Below are positions 1 through 23,356 of a stretch of DNA of 45,040 nt, in pieces. The first letter of the stretch is position 1. Each line of letters begins with the position of its first letter. Under the pieces are notes generated by a model. That model saw nothing but the letters and a program-made list of their open reading frames with translations. It was not told where the DNA came from and did not search any database. The stretch is from positions 77,501 through 122,540 of the forward strand of contig MCFG01000204.1 of NCBI GenBank assembly GCA_002104895.1, in the 5' to 3' direction. The stretch comes from Anaeromyces robustus (lineage: Eukaryota > Neocallimastigomycota > Neocallimastigomycetes > Neocallimastigales > Neocallimastigaceae). The position numbers were made by a program, and so were the translations under genes.

Positions 1-896
1 TCCTAGTCAATATAATACTAATACAGTACAAAGAAAATTAGAATTAGTATTAAAAGAGACTATACAACCAACAGAAAATATAATAAAAAGAGTTATACAA
101 ATTACAGAAATTGAAGTTGATAAAACCAATATAACTGGTAAATAATAAAAAAAAATTTTTTTATTTATTATTATATATCTCTATATATTATTATATTCAT
201 AGTAAATAATTATTTTATTTAAAACAATATTATTATTATTACTATACTTATTTTTATCATTTATTATGATAACATTAAACAATATTATATATATCATCAA
301 TATTTATATTTAATATTTATATAATATAATATAATATAAATATATATATATAATTATTTTTCCATATATATATACATATATAATTATTTCACTCTCCTCA
401 AATATTATATATTATATAATATTATATATATATTATATTAGAAGAACCAAAAAAACTTAGAAGTAGAGATATAATACATTTACAATTTATTGCATGGCCG
501 GATCATGATGAACCTAATAGTATTTCTAGTTTTATCGATCTTATAAAATTATCAAAAGAAATTAAAACTACTGTTCAAAAAAGTGATCAATATACCAATT
601 TAGAAAAAAGTTCACTTCCAGTAGTTCATTGTAGTGCTGGTGTAGGACGTACAGGTACATTTATTACCTTAAATATATTATTTGATTTTTATTATGAATT
701 ATTTCAAAAGTCAAAATCATTTACTTTTAGAGATCCATGTTTAGCCAATATACAACTTAATTCTATCGATAAAATTCAAGAATGTATCGTTGGTTTACGT
801 AAACAACGTGTTATGATGGTTCAATCATTGCAACAATTAGTATTTTGTTATAAAGCGTTAGCTTATGAACTTATACAATTTCAATTGAAAGAATAG
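1..896 (+). CDS. Protein tyrosine phosphatase, 3' part (5' end outside window)
   Basis: Classical protein tyrosine phosphatase catalytic domain, which removes phosphate from phosphotyrosine through a Cys-phosphate intermediate. Two exons are visible: 1-137 (reading frame from base 2) and 442-896, joined by a GTAAAT...TATTAG intron of 304 bp. The join restores a Glu codon and continues the frame. Exon 2 encodes the WPD loop (WPDHDEP, about 486-506) with the general-acid Asp, then the signature HCSAGVGRTGT (627-659) with the nucleophilic Cys at 630-632 and the phosphate-binding Arg at 648-650. The Q-loop follows (RKQRVMMVQSLQQLVF). The protein ends in QLKE and a TAG at 894-896. The upstream part of the domain (KNRY and substrate-recognition loops) lies outside the window, so subfamily and localisation cannot be told. 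All catalytic residues in view are intact, so it is probably active. Confidence 0.93.
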
Positions 897-1701
897 TAAA
901 GAAAAAAAAAAAAACAAAAAAACAAAAAAAACAAAAAAACAAAAAAACAAAAAACAAAAAACAAAAAAATTTGTATATCTTTCTTCTACTTAATTTGTAA
1001 TTTATATTAAAAATTATAATTTTTAATTAATTAAAAATTTTTAATTAATTAAAATTTTTCCTTTTTTTTTTGTTTTAATTTTATAAAATTATTTTTTCTT
1101 TTTTCTAAAATTTTATATATAAAATACCAAATGGAATGTTAATATTTATATATATTATATATATGAAATTGAAAATGAAATTGAAATGAAATTTAAAATT
1201 CAAAAAAACAATAACTATAATAAAACAATAAAACCAATAATAACCCATATATATATATATATATCATATAATAAAGTAATTATAAATTAATTTATATATA
1301 ATATATAATATATAATATATAATAAATGAAAATAAACTAATTTATAATAACGAAATTTTTTAAGAATATAAATATAATATAAATATAATAAAAAAAATAT
1401 TAAAATAGAATAAAATAGAATAAGATAAAATAAAAATAAAAAAAAAAAGGAAGTATTGGTCAAGTAGGGTTAAAATGTATATTATGATTTCTTGATATAT
1501 AATTTATAAAAATAAAAAATCATTATTATGAAATTAATTATTTTCCCATTTATTCATTTATTATTTTTTAATAAATATTAAAAGAATGAATAAATATATA
1601 AATATATTAAAAGATTATGTAATAATACAACATAATTATAAAATATTCTTTTTTAGTATATATATAATGAAAACCATTTAATTTTTTAAAAATTTAAAAT
1701 T

Positions 1702-1759
1702 AATAATTACCTTATAATATTTAAGAAAATAATAATTACCTTATAATATTTAAGAAAAT
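1702..1759. repeat. Tandem duplication, two 29-bp copies
   Basis: The 29-base unit starting AATAATTACCTTATAATATT at 1702 is repeated immediately at 1731. The copies are identical as read, so the duplication is recent. Confidence 0.9.
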
Positions 1760-2082
1760 AATAAAATAAATAAAAAATATAATTATAAAAAAAATAATGA
1801 ATAATATTTATATTTATGTATAAAGAATTCTTTTCATTTTTAATTTTATTAATTTATGTTTTAACATTTATTTATGTTTATTCACATGATTTAAATATAT
1901 AAAGTAATAAAAATTATTAATATATTAATAATTATTTATGATTAATTACCATTAATTTTTTTTATTTATTCTATTAAAAAACAAAATAAATATCCATATG
2001 AAAAATAATTAAACAAAGTGTTTTTTTTTCTTATATATTAATCTTTAAAAATAACTAATTATATATTAAAAAATAACCCCGG

Positions 2083-2106
2083 TAAATAAATAAATAAATG
2101 AATACA

Positions 2107-2150
<44 letters not shown>

Positions 2151-2220
2151 AAATAAATAAATAATAAATAAATAAATAAATAAATAAACAAATAAATAAA
2201 CATGTAATATTTAATAAATA
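2083..2220. repeat. (AAAT)n-type tetranucleotide array
   Basis: About 35 units of AAAT in register with a few interruptions (ATGAAT, ACAT, AAAC). Similar shorter arrays lie at 3120-3210, 3285-3345 (TTTA phase), 3780-3825 and 5790-5830. Confidence 0.9.
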
Positions 2221-2339
2221 AAAGTTATAATATAATTTAATGTATTAATTAGTTTTTCATAATGAAATAAAAATACGAATTATAATAAAATATAATATTT
2301 TATATAATATTTTATATATTCGATTTACTTATGAAATAG

Positions 2340-2689
2340 GGAAAACATGAATTATTTCAAACTAAAGAAATATCTTTTATTAGTTATTATTGTAAAAATG
2401 ATACATGTGTTAAAACACATTATGATTATTGTTAAACTTTATGTTGAGTTTTCAGACCAAAACGGAAATATGACAAAATATATTGCTTATATTTGTATAT
2501 ATAAAGAGATTCAGGTAATTGTCCTAATGAATATTTTTATACTACATATTTACACTATTCTATTACATGTAATACTGATATAATATGCGGTATTCAATAA
2601 GATGGTAAGATGGTCTTGATAGTGAAAATACAAATTCTCAATATTATTGTCCTAGTAAAAATACAAAATTTGCCTTAGATTTTTTGTAG
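2340..2689 (+). pseudogene. Decayed Cys-rich secreted-type protein gene
   Basis: No single frame is open, but protein-like segments run end to end with frame jumps. Bases 2340-2432 read ELFQTKEISFISYYC and then KNDTCVKTHYDYC before a TAA (2433-2435). Bases 2434 to about 2510 in the next frame read YVEFSDQNGNMTKYIAYIC. Bases 2508-2597 in the first frame read GNCPNEYFYTTY and SITCNTDIICG, then TAA. Bases 2618-2686 in the third frame read SENTNSQYYCPSKNTKFA, ending at TAG (2687-2689). An ATG at 2331 is followed two codons later by TAG. Evenly spaced Cys, Asn, Thr and Tyr suggest a secreted or surface Cys-rich protein, like the intact gene at 4725-5590 (CxNDxC and CxxDxxC patterns). An intron could account for one frame change but not for the internal stops. 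The family assignment is inference. Confidence 0.5.
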
Positions 2690-3146
2690 TTAAAATTATA
2701 GCCTCTACACTTTTGTAACATCAACAAATAATTAATAAAAATTAATAAAAGTTTAAAAAAAATAAAAAAGATACTCAATAATATATTCGTTTATATATAA
2801 TTTAATTAAATATTTTAATGAATAGAAATAGATCTAATAGATCTAAAAAATAAAAATATTATTTTTCTTTTATTTATAAGAAGTAATAATAATAATTGTT
2901 ATTTTTTTTCTCTCTATAAAAAATATTATATTATTATTTATTATTATTTTTTCTATAACTTTTAAAAACAATAATAATTAAACTTTATAAGCCAAATTAT
3001 GTATAATCTTACTAAAATCAAATTTTTATATTATTATCATTAAATATTTATGTTAAATGTTACATTAATTTTTTTACTTTATCATAGTGTAACCAAAGAT
3101 TTAATTAAAAGAAAAATGGAAATAAATAAATGAATGAATAAATACA

Positions 3147-3181
<35 letters not shown>

Positions 3182-3782
3182 ATACATAAATACATAAATA
3201 AATAAATATATAGATAGTTAAATAAATGAGTCATTAAATAATTAATGAAACTGAAATTTTGTGAGACATTCCAAAATCAGCTTATATTTATTTATTTATT
3301 TATTTATTTATTATTTATTTATTTATTTATTTATTTATTCATTTATTTATTATTTCTATTTTTCTATTTAAGAATTTTTATTATTTATTTTTATTATTAT
3401 TTATTCATTCATTCATTTATTTTTTAATATCTTTTGTAAAATATTATGTTTTATTTTCTAAAAATGTTTTGAGTTGTGTGACTTAAACTTTAAATAATAT
3501 CAAAAAATAAAATATTTAAATGAATATTTATAATTAATTAAATAAAATACTATTTAAAATTAAATGAATGTTTTAAACTTGTAACAACAATTAAGTTTTA
3601 TTAAGTTTTAAATAAAAAGATAATAATAATAAAAAAATAAAAAAAAAGAATAAAAAAAAGAAAAAGAATAAAAAAAAAGAAAAGAATAAATAATTTTTAT
3701 TTAATTTAATTTAATTTAATTTAATATTGTTTATTTTTTTTTTTGATTTAATAAAATAATAAAATAATAAATAATAAATAAT

Positions 3783-3823
<41 letters not shown>

Positions 3824-4724
3824 ATTTTTTACATTTTATCATAAATTAAAAAAAATTTTTTCTGGTTGATTTTTTATTTCGAGGAAAAAAAAATATAAAT
3901 AGAGAAAAGAATAATCAACAAAAAAAAAAAACTTTTTTTCTTTATTTTTAATATTAATTTTATTTTTATTTTTATAACAATTAAAAAATTTTATTTCTAG
4001 TTTCTATATTAAAACTTTATATAATTTTTTATTTATTCATTTTTATATAAACATTTTTTATTTAATGATTCTAAATAATGAATAAAATAAAAATATAGAA
4101 ATTAAAAAATAGAAATAATAATAAAAATAAAAAATAAAAAAAATAAAAAATAAAATAAAAAATAAAGCAATTATTTATAAATAATTATTTTATTTATTTA
4201 ATTTTTAATTTATTAATTTATTTATTTTTTTTTCTTTATAAGAATTATATAATATAATTTATAATTTATTTAATTTATTAATTTTATTAATTTATTTAAT
4301 TATTAGAATTAAAATTATATATAATTTATAATAACGACATGGAGTATATATAATTATAATTAAAGATAAATATAAAAAAACAATAAAATAAAATATTAAC
4401 TAATGATGTTGATATAAAATGGAATTATAGGATTTTATTTTTATATAAAAAAAAAACATATATATAACTAAACAAATAAACATTATAATGCTTACAAACA
4501 ATAATTAATAATAATAAAAAAAATTGATTATATAATCTTTTACAATAATAATAGTAACAATAACAACAATAATAAAAATTAATATTAATTGTAAATTAAT
4601 TAATTAATTAATTAATTAATTAATTAATAGTAATTGAGTCTTTAAAATAATTAAAATATCATAATTAATTTCAATTTAATTTTAAAACTTAATAAATAAT
4701 TTAATTAAAAAAAAAAAAGAAACA
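2690..4724. other. A+T-rich intergenic stretch with tetranucleotide arrays
   Basis: No gene seen. Contents are simple: AAAT arrays near 3120-3210, TTTA arrays at 3285-3345 and 3780-3830, A-runs, and a TTAA array at 4597-4627. A slightly more complex patch at 3862-3885 has no recognisable feature. Confidence 0.65.
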
Positions 4725-5590
4725 ATGAATTACAACACATACATTATTATTACTTTAATAATATCATTTATTCGAAATATATATTGTCAAAATAATAATT
4801 ATATTATTTATGATAATAATGATAAAAATAAATTTAATATTTTGAAGGATGTTATGTAAGAATAATAAATAATTAACATTTTTTTAATTTTTTTCAATAA
4901 TAATTTAAATAAATGTATATTATATATTATATATTATATATTATATATTATATATTATAAAACTTTATAATTAATTCTTTTTTTTTTTTTAATATTTTAT
5001 TTATATTATATATAATTAAATTATAAAAAAATTTTTTATAAATAAATAGTAAGAAAGGCGTTAAACCTGAATTTTGTAATTCAAATAAAATTTCTTATTG
5101 CTATGATGAAGATAATAATTATTTTACTTGTTTATTAAATACGACCGACCATTTTTATCAAGCTTTAAATTATATTAATAAAGATACTAATGAACAAAAT
5201 CAAAATATTAATAATGAATCAAATTCTGGTTTAATTATGGAAGCTTGTAATAAAGAATATAATGAACAAATATGTATAACACGAAGTTGTCAAAATGATG
5301 AAAATTGTTTTTCTGGAATATGTGATATGGGTACTTGTATCACAAATATTGATAGACCATTATTAATTTGTCAATGTGATGAAAAATATAATATGACATG
5401 TAGTAGAGCAGAACAAGAACATTGTACAAATAATAATGATTGTATCACTTCTTATTGTGAAGGAAAAACAAATTTATGTTTAAGGCTTAATAATGATAAT
5501 CGAAGTAGAATTTTAATTTTAATAATTATCATAGTTATTATTTTAATAATATTTTTATGTCTGTGTTATAGAAAGTTTACTATTTATTAA
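4725..5590 (+). CDS. Cys-rich type I membrane protein with signal peptide (function unknown)
   Basis: Two exons, 4725-4855 and 5050-5590, with a GTAAG...AATAG intron of 194 bp; the join completes an Ile codon, giving 223 residues. The N-terminus MNYNTYIIITLIISFIRNIY is a plausible signal peptide, with cleavage expected near the following Cys-Gln. The ectodomain is rich in Cys, Asn, Asp and Glu. It carries repeated short disulphide-type motifs such as CxNDENCxSGxCxxGxC and CTNNNDCITSYC, about 16 Cys over residues 55-190. A hydrophobic stretch rich in Ile and Leu (residues about 193-216) precedes a short cytosolic tail (YRKFTIY). This predicts a single-pass surface protein with a small Cys-rich head. 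I do not recognise a named family. Adhesion, sensing or wall contact are possible roles, but these are guesses. It lies 2 kb downstream of a decayed gene of similar flavour. Confidence 0.8.
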
Positions 5591-5789
5591 AAAAGTTAAA
5601 AAAAAAAAAAAAAAGAATTAAATTAAATTTTAAATAATAATATAAAAACAACACAAAGCTATAAAAAAAAAAAAAAAAAAAAAGAATTAAATTAAATTTT
5701 AAATAATATGAAAACAATACAAAGCTAAAACAAAAATTAGAATAATTAAAAAAAAAAAAAAATTAAAGAAATATAATTAATAATATGAG

Positions 5790-5828
<39 letters not shown>

Positions 5829-6448
5829 CTTGATAATTTAATTAACTAATAAAATAGAAAATAGTAAACTATTAAAATTATAAAATATTAAAATAATAAA
5901 ATAAAAAAAAAATTATTTTTATTTAAAAATTTATATTTAATTTATTTATTTTATTTATTTATTTTATTTTATTTATTTATTTAATTTATTTAATTTATTT
6001 ATTTATTAATTATCATAAATAAATTAATTAATAAATTTTTAATTAATTATTTTGATATTTGAAAATATAACATGATAGTATTTTAAATCAAATTAGTTTT
6101 GTATTATGTTTTTTTTTTTTTTTATACCTTTTAAAAAAAATAGAAATAAAAATAATAATAATAATATAAAATAAAAATATTAATGATTAAATTAAAATTA
6201 AAAATATAAAAGAAAATATAAAAATAATATAAAATAAAAATAGTAGAATAATTGAATAAATAAATAAGTAAATAAATAAATAAATAAAAAAAAATAAATA
6301 AAGGGGGTATTTACATTTAAAAAACTATTAAAAAAATATTATTATAATATGCTAAAACCTTTTATAAAATCACACTTTTTTTTTTTCTTCTTTTTTTCTT
6401 TTTCCTTTTTTTCTTTTTTCCTTTTTTTTCTTTTTTTTTACATTTTTT
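5591..6448. other. Intergenic region between convergent genes
   Basis: Shared 3' region of the Cys-rich gene (+) and the giant ankyrin gene (-). It contains a direct duplication of about 50 bp, an AAAT array (about 5790-5830), TTTA-type repeats (5940-6005) and a pyrimidine tract (6370-6440) just beyond the ankyrin stop. No gene seen. Confidence 0.65.
5612..5730. repeat. Imperfect direct duplication of about 50 bp
   Basis: The segment GAATTAAATTAAATTTTAAA, followed by a variable A-rich part and ACAAAGCTA, occurs at about 5615-5662 and again at about 5683-5728. The copies differ by a few substitutions and a short indel and are separated by a poly-A run. Confidence 0.8.
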
Positions 6449-16393
<9,945 letters not shown>

Positions 16394-17796
16394 TTCTTCA
16401 TGATTATTGTACTTTTATATAATAATTAAATGATAATAATAAGATGATAATAATAAAATAATTATAATAAGATGATAATAATAATAATAATAGATTATAA
16501 TGATATATAATAATGATAATAATAATAATAAGATAATAATAAAAAGATAATAATAATAATATTAATAGTAATAATAAAAAGATGATGATGATATATAATA
16601 ATAATAATAAGGATATATAATTATAATATATAATAATAACAATGGTATACAATAATGATATATAATGATATATAATAATATATAATAAAAAGATAATTAT
16701 AATAGTTATAATAATAATAATGATAATGATAATTACAATATAGTATATATATATATATAAAATAATAATAGTATATTATATATTAATACAAATATATATA
16801 TTATATATAACTTTTATCTTTTTATATTTATCTCTATATAATAGATATTTACCAAGTTTTCCTTACTTTGTACCTTTTTAATTTTTAAATTATTAATTTA
16901 CAATAATATTTAATTAAAAATAATTTTTTTAAATATTTAAATGTATATATTATTAATAATTAGAGCTATTTAACACTTTATATATATATATATATATAAT
17001 TATTAAGATTTTTTTTTATTAATATCTTTTATTATTTATTTATTTATTTCATTATATATATCTTTGTTAATTTTTTATTTCTTTTTTTTTTTTTTTTTTT
17101 TTTTAATTATTGTTATTATTTATAATAATGTTATTTTGTTAAATTATTTTTTAATATTTTTTTTTATTTTCACTAATTTCAAAATCTCAAAATTACTTTT
17201 TTTTTTTTTTTTTTTTTCTTAATAATATAATAATAATATATTAATTAATAATTAATAATTTGTTTTATTATTTTATCCTTTTATACAATATATTAATAAT
17301 ATTTATTATTAAAATCTAAAAATAAATAAAAAAAAATATGATATTAACAATTATTAATAAAAAATAAAGTTTTTTTGAACTTTAATCCTTTATTTTTTTT
17401 TATAAATTATTAATAAATAATATTAATAGCAATGTAAAAAGTATAATTTATTATATATAGTATAAATATAAAAATCAAAGAGAAACAAAATAAATATATA
17501 ATTTAAGGTTGCTTTTTAAAGAAAGTTAAAATTATAATTCAAATGGTAGCATTTCATTTTAAAAATATAATAATTAGAATTTATTATTTATAAAATTAAA
17601 TATATATTCTATATTATTTATAAATTATTATTATTATAAAATTTATAATAAAGTTTATCATCATTTTTTCTTTAATTACATTTTATATTTTTTCTTTCTT
17701 TCTTATAACTATTCAATAATATAATAAAAAAAAAAAAAAAAGAAAAATAGAAAAAATGAAAGTATAAATAAATAAAGAAATAAATGATATAATACT

Positions 17797-18133
<337 letters not shown>

Positions 18134-19419
18134 GATAATTAAAATAAAAATGAATATAAAATAATATATAATGAATAATAAATAATTATAAAACGCTTTT
18201 TAATAATATATTAAACAAATTTATGTATTTTATTAAGTTTTTGATTAAAATTTCTTTAAATTAAAATTATTTAATAATGATTAATAGGAATAATAATAGG
18301 AATAAAAAAAGGTTATTTTGATTAATATTATTCTTTTTTTTTTTTTTTTTTCATATAAATAATCATAATTCAATGTTCCAAATGTTCTTAAGTTTTATTT
18401 GATATTGATAAATAGTTTTTTTTTTTTATTTTTTATCATATGAATATGTGTAAATTTCACACTTTTTTTAATATTAAATTTTATTAATAATAATGATTAT
18501 AATACTTTTATGTATAATAGGTAAATTGACTTTAAATAATAATAATATATAGATGATAATAGATGATAATAATAAAAATATAAATGATAATAAATAATTA
18601 ATAATAATTAATAATTATAATTATAGTTAATTTATTAACAATAATAATAAATACTTGATAATAATATAGTTCAAACAATAGCAATGATGATATAAAAGCT
18701 TTGTTATATATAATACATTTAAATATAACATTTTCCTATTTTAATATAAATAAATTATAAATTATAACAATGCAATTATTATTAATAATTCATAATTAAA
18801 AAAATAAACATTACAAATAGATTAATCAAATATTTCTTTTTATAGAAAAAAAGTATCATTTATTATTATTAATTATTAATTATTAATTATTATTATTTAA
18901 GAATTATAATAAATAGTTTTCTTTTTTTTCTTTTTTTCCTAGTTGATATTTATATTGTATAAATATGTATTTTTTATTTTTAAATAGAAATGAAATAATC
19001 AGTTATTTTTTCTCTAGTTTTTTTTCAAATTGACTACATAAAATTAAGAGTAAAAAAAAAAAAAGAAATTATTGAAAATTTAATAATTTAATAAAATAAA
19101 TAATTCATTAACTATAAGTTATTATTTATTATTTCACTATTATTGATTTATCATAACTTTTCAATATTATAATTTTGGAATGTACATTTCCTAGAAATGA
19201 ATCTTACAATTATTACTACTATTATATTTTATCATTTTATTATTTTATCTATTCTTTTTTTTTTTTATATTTTACTTTACATCTTTATATCTTTACATCT
19301 CTTATTTCAATATTTATAACAATTTGAATAATAAAATAAACATTTAAATATATTTAAATATTTAAATATTTTATTTTTTATTTTTCCTGTTTTTATTGTT
19401 GAATTTATTAATTAATTAA

Positions 19420-19594
19420 TTAATTAAATGTCAAATGGAAAAAAATAAAATAAAAATTAACATGTGAAAAAAATATGTTAAAAAACAAAAAACGAAAAAT
19501 AATTTAAAAAAAAAATATTAAAAAAAAAACTTATATTTTTCACATGTTAATTATAAGTTTATTTTAGTTTTTTGTTTTTTAACATTTAATTAAT
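19420..19594. repeat. Fold-back inverted repeat (hairpin or MITE-like)
   Basis: The left arm (19420-19477) and right arm (19531-19594) are imperfect reverse complements. The exact blocks are the outer TTAATTAAATGT (12 bases) and the inner ATTAACATGTGAAAAA (16 bases), with a mismatched A-rich middle and a loop of about 55 bases. A segment GTTAAAAAACAAAAAAC inside the loop (19477-19493) also complements the right-arm middle (19566-19583), so alternative pairings exist. No open frame and no clear target-site duplication. Confidence 0.65.
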
Positions 19595-19646
<52 letters not shown>

Positions 19647-19695
19647 TTAATTTATTTATTAATTTATTTATTTATTTATTAATTTATTTATTAAT

Positions 19696-19726
<31 letters not shown>

Positions 19727-19735
19727 TTAATTAAA
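19592..19735. repeat. (TTTA)n tetranucleotide array
   Basis: About 35 TTTA units, with TTAA interruptions repeated at 19649, 19661, 19681, 19693 and 19729. It abuts the right arm of the inverted repeat. Confidence 0.92.
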
Positions 19736-20103
19736 TTTTTTACTACTCATAATTTTGTTTATTGTCTTAAAAAGTTTTAATTTATTTTGTGTAACATTAC
19801 ATGTTTAAATGTAACCAAATTTAGAAAAAATCATCCGATTTATGAATATTTAATATATTTTCATCAACTGTGTTTTTTTTTTTTTTTTCTTTCAAATTAT
19901 CAAATATTATCATTTATAAAAGTAGGAATAGGATGATTTTTAAAATAAAAATGATTTTAAAATTCTATAATAAATATTATCAATGTTATTATGTAAAATG
20001 TTAATGTTAATGTTAAAGTCATATTTTAAAATATTCATTATTAATTAAAATTAAAAAAGAATATATTTATGAATATCACTCAAAAAGTGATATGTTATTG
20101 AAA

Positions 20104-20437
<334 letters not shown>

Positions 20438-21729
20438 AAAAGAAGTGAAAGAAAAATAAGAAAATATTGTATTGTATTATTTATTTATTTAATCTTATTT
20501 TATTAATATTTCTTATAATTTATCAATTTATAGTTAAATTTTTGATTATCTCTATCACCTTCTCTATTATTTATTTATTTATTTATTTATTTTGTTATGT
20601 TTGTTTTTTTTCATGTTTGTTTAAGAAACATGCTTTTTTATAGTATTAAAATTAGAATTAGAAATTGTATTTAAACTAAAAAAAAAAGTTGTCAATTCAT
20701 TAATAAAATAAATAATAATTAAATAATAATAATAAATTTTATTATTTTTTATTTTTTATTTATTATTTACTTTTATTCTTTCTTTCATCTATAAATTATA
20801 TTAAAAAAGTTTTTTTTAAATTATAAAATAATAATAATAATCTATTCTATTCTATAATTATAATATATAAAATAATATATAAAATATAATATAATTTAAT
20901 TATAAAATTTTATTACTTATTTTTTATTAATTTTTTATTTTATTAAAAAATAAAAAAAAAAAACTTATGATAATCAATAGATTAATATATAAAAAAATAT
21001 TTATTTATTATTTAATAATTTTTATAATTAATTCATAATATTTATAATTGATTTAATAATAATTTTTTTAATAATAAGTTTTTTTAATAATAATTTATTT
21101 TTTTTTTATACAACAATAAAAAAATGTACATGTAACATTAAAAAAAAAACATTAAAAAAAAAAAAAAAAAAAGGAATTTTTATTATATATAATATATAAT
21201 ATAAAATATATTATGAGATATATTAAATATATATATTGTATTAAAATCAGAATGAATTTCCATTGATATGTTAAAATAAATGTTAAAAAATAATTAATGG
21301 TAGGACAAAAAAAAACTTTTTTTTTTTTTTTTACTCACAATTTTATGTACTACAAAAAAAAATTTAATTTTATATTAAATATTAAATATTAAATATTAAA
21401 TATTAAATAGTTAGAATAGAATTTTAATATTATTAATATTATAATATTATTTATTATATTATTATTTATAATATAATTTTAATATTTTTATAATAATAAT
21501 AGGAAAAAAAAAAAAAAAAGATTATAAAAATAAGAAAAAATGTCTTTTTTTAACGTTTAAAAAAAAAAAAGTAAAAAAAAAAATAAAAATAAAAATAAAA
21601 ATAAAATATAAAAAATAAATAATAAAACGTTTTAAGATATTTTTATTTCTTAAAAATAAAAATATATTAATAAAAATAAAAATAATTATTCAACATTAAT
21701 ATATTAATTCAAAGTTTAATTTATTTAAG

Positions 21730-23242
21730 ATGCATTTATCAAATATTATTGCTTTAGCCATTAGTTGTGGTAATTAAATCTGACTTTTTTTTTTTTTTTA
21801 AAATAAAAAAAAAAATATAGGACTGATTAAAAATACATTATAAAATTTTTATAATTAAACGAATAAATTATTCAGCTTATTGTTTATGAATTTTTAATTG
21901 ATTATATATAAAATATCGATAAATATATATATATATTTAGAAAGAATTATAATACATTCAAATTTTAAAAAAATTAAATTTAAATTTAAATTTAAAAAAT
22001 AAATTTATAGATAAATTTTATTATTAGTAGAAAAAGAAATAATAATAATAAATATTAAAATGATAAAATAAAAAAAAAAATATTTAGTAAATATAAAAAC
22101 ATTTTTAAAATCAAAATTAATATATTGGAATTGAAATTGGAATTAGAATGTTAAAATATTATTCATATTATTTAATAATAAAAATTAAAAAAAAAAAAAA
22201 ATTTTTTTTTAAAAAAAATAGAGTATATTATTAAATACTTAAAAATAAAAAAAATTTTATTTGTATTATTAAATACTAAAAAAAAAATTTTTTTTTTTCA
22301 TATTATTATTTAATTTATTTTTATATATATTATTAAGTTATGGCTGTTAATGCTGAAAAAATTTATCATTGTACTGAACCAAATACTATTGCATTAACTT
22401 TTGATGATGGACCTTATATTTATACTACTGATTTACTTGATCAATTAAAAGAAGCTGGTATTCATGCTACATTTTTCATTAATGGTTATAATTGGTGGCA
22501 TGATTTAGAAACGGATCCAGAAAAACAAGCTATTTTAACTAGAGCTCATAATGAAGGTCATCAAATTGCTTCTCATACTTGGCGTCATGCTATTCCTGAA
22601 ATTAAAGAAGAAATTAAACCAAATTTAAGTAGATTAGATGATCTTATTGAAAAATGTACTGGTTATCGTCCAAAATATTTCCGTGCTCCAAAGGGGGATT
22701 GTAAAGAGGATTGTATTGCTTATTTAGAAGAATTAGGTTATCATGTTATTCAATGGGATACCGATACTAATGATTGGGATAAAGATATTGGTATTGAAAA
22801 AAGAGTTAGTATGGTCAAAGAATTCCTTACTAATGAATTTGATCAAAAAAGAGAAAATTATTTAGTTTTAATGCATGATGTTCACGAACATACCGTTAAA
22901 CAAATTGTTCCATGGGTAATAAAAAATGCTCCATTGGATAAATATAAATTTGTTACTGTTGCTGAATGTCTTGGGGATTATAAAGAAGGTCATTTTGATC
23001 GTGATGGTAATCCACTTCCTGATATTGGAGATAAAATGGGTTTCCTAAATGTTAATAATACCGAAAATATTGCACCCATTGAAAATAAGACAGAAACGGT
23101 TGTCATAGGAACTGAAAAATCAAATCTTCAATCTGCTGAAGTTCCACAAGAAAAACAAGAATCTAGTGGTGTTAGTAAAATAACATCTAATATTTTCATG
23201 ATTTTTGCTTTACTTGCTTATTCTTTATACCAATTTATTTAA
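21730..23242 (+). CDS. Secreted CE4 polysaccharide (chitin-type) deacetylase, GPI-tail-like
   Basis: NodB-homology carbohydrate esterase family 4 enzyme, which removes acetyl groups from chitin or acetylated xylan/peptidoglycan. Exons 21730-21769 and 22338-23242 give 314 residues. The join completes a Val codon and yields the signal peptide MHLSNIIALAISCVMAVNA, with cleavage expected before EKIYHC. Motifs: 1, TFDDGP (residues 34-39; base Asp36, metal Asp37); 2, SHTWRH (92-97; metal His93 and His97); 3, RAPKGD (129-134); 4, DTNDW (156-160); 5, LMHD (191-194). After the domain comes a Ser/Glu/Gln linker. A hydrophobic C-terminus (about residues 295-314) follows an SSG stretch, typical of a GPI-anchor signal. 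The likely site is the cell surface or wall, and chitin deacetylation is the simplest role; plant acetyl-xylan is the alternative. All catalytic residues are present. Confidence 0.93.
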
Positions 23243-23322
23243 GTTAATTTAATATATTAATATATTAATAATATTTAAAAATAATTATTTTTAAAAGTTT
23301 TATTTTTTATTTGCATTTTTTA

Positions 23323-23356
<34 letters not shown>

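Larger units (their letters stand above)
897..2339. other. A+T-rich intergenic stretch
   Basis: No gene seen. It holds A-rich runs just after the phosphatase stop (900-970), TA-rich stretches, a 29-bp tandem duplication at 1702-1759 and an AAAT-type tetranucleotide array at about 2083-2220. Frames are closed by stops throughout. Confidence 0.7.

Noticed and set aside
2347-2583. 78-codon open frame on the + strand
   Set aside because: It is a mixture of one true pseudogene segment and out-of-frame sequence; the Cys-rich pieces lie in three different frames.
3245-3427. 60-codon open frame, mostly Tyr/Leu/Phe/Ile
   Set aside because: It is translation of a TTTA array with no start context or domain.
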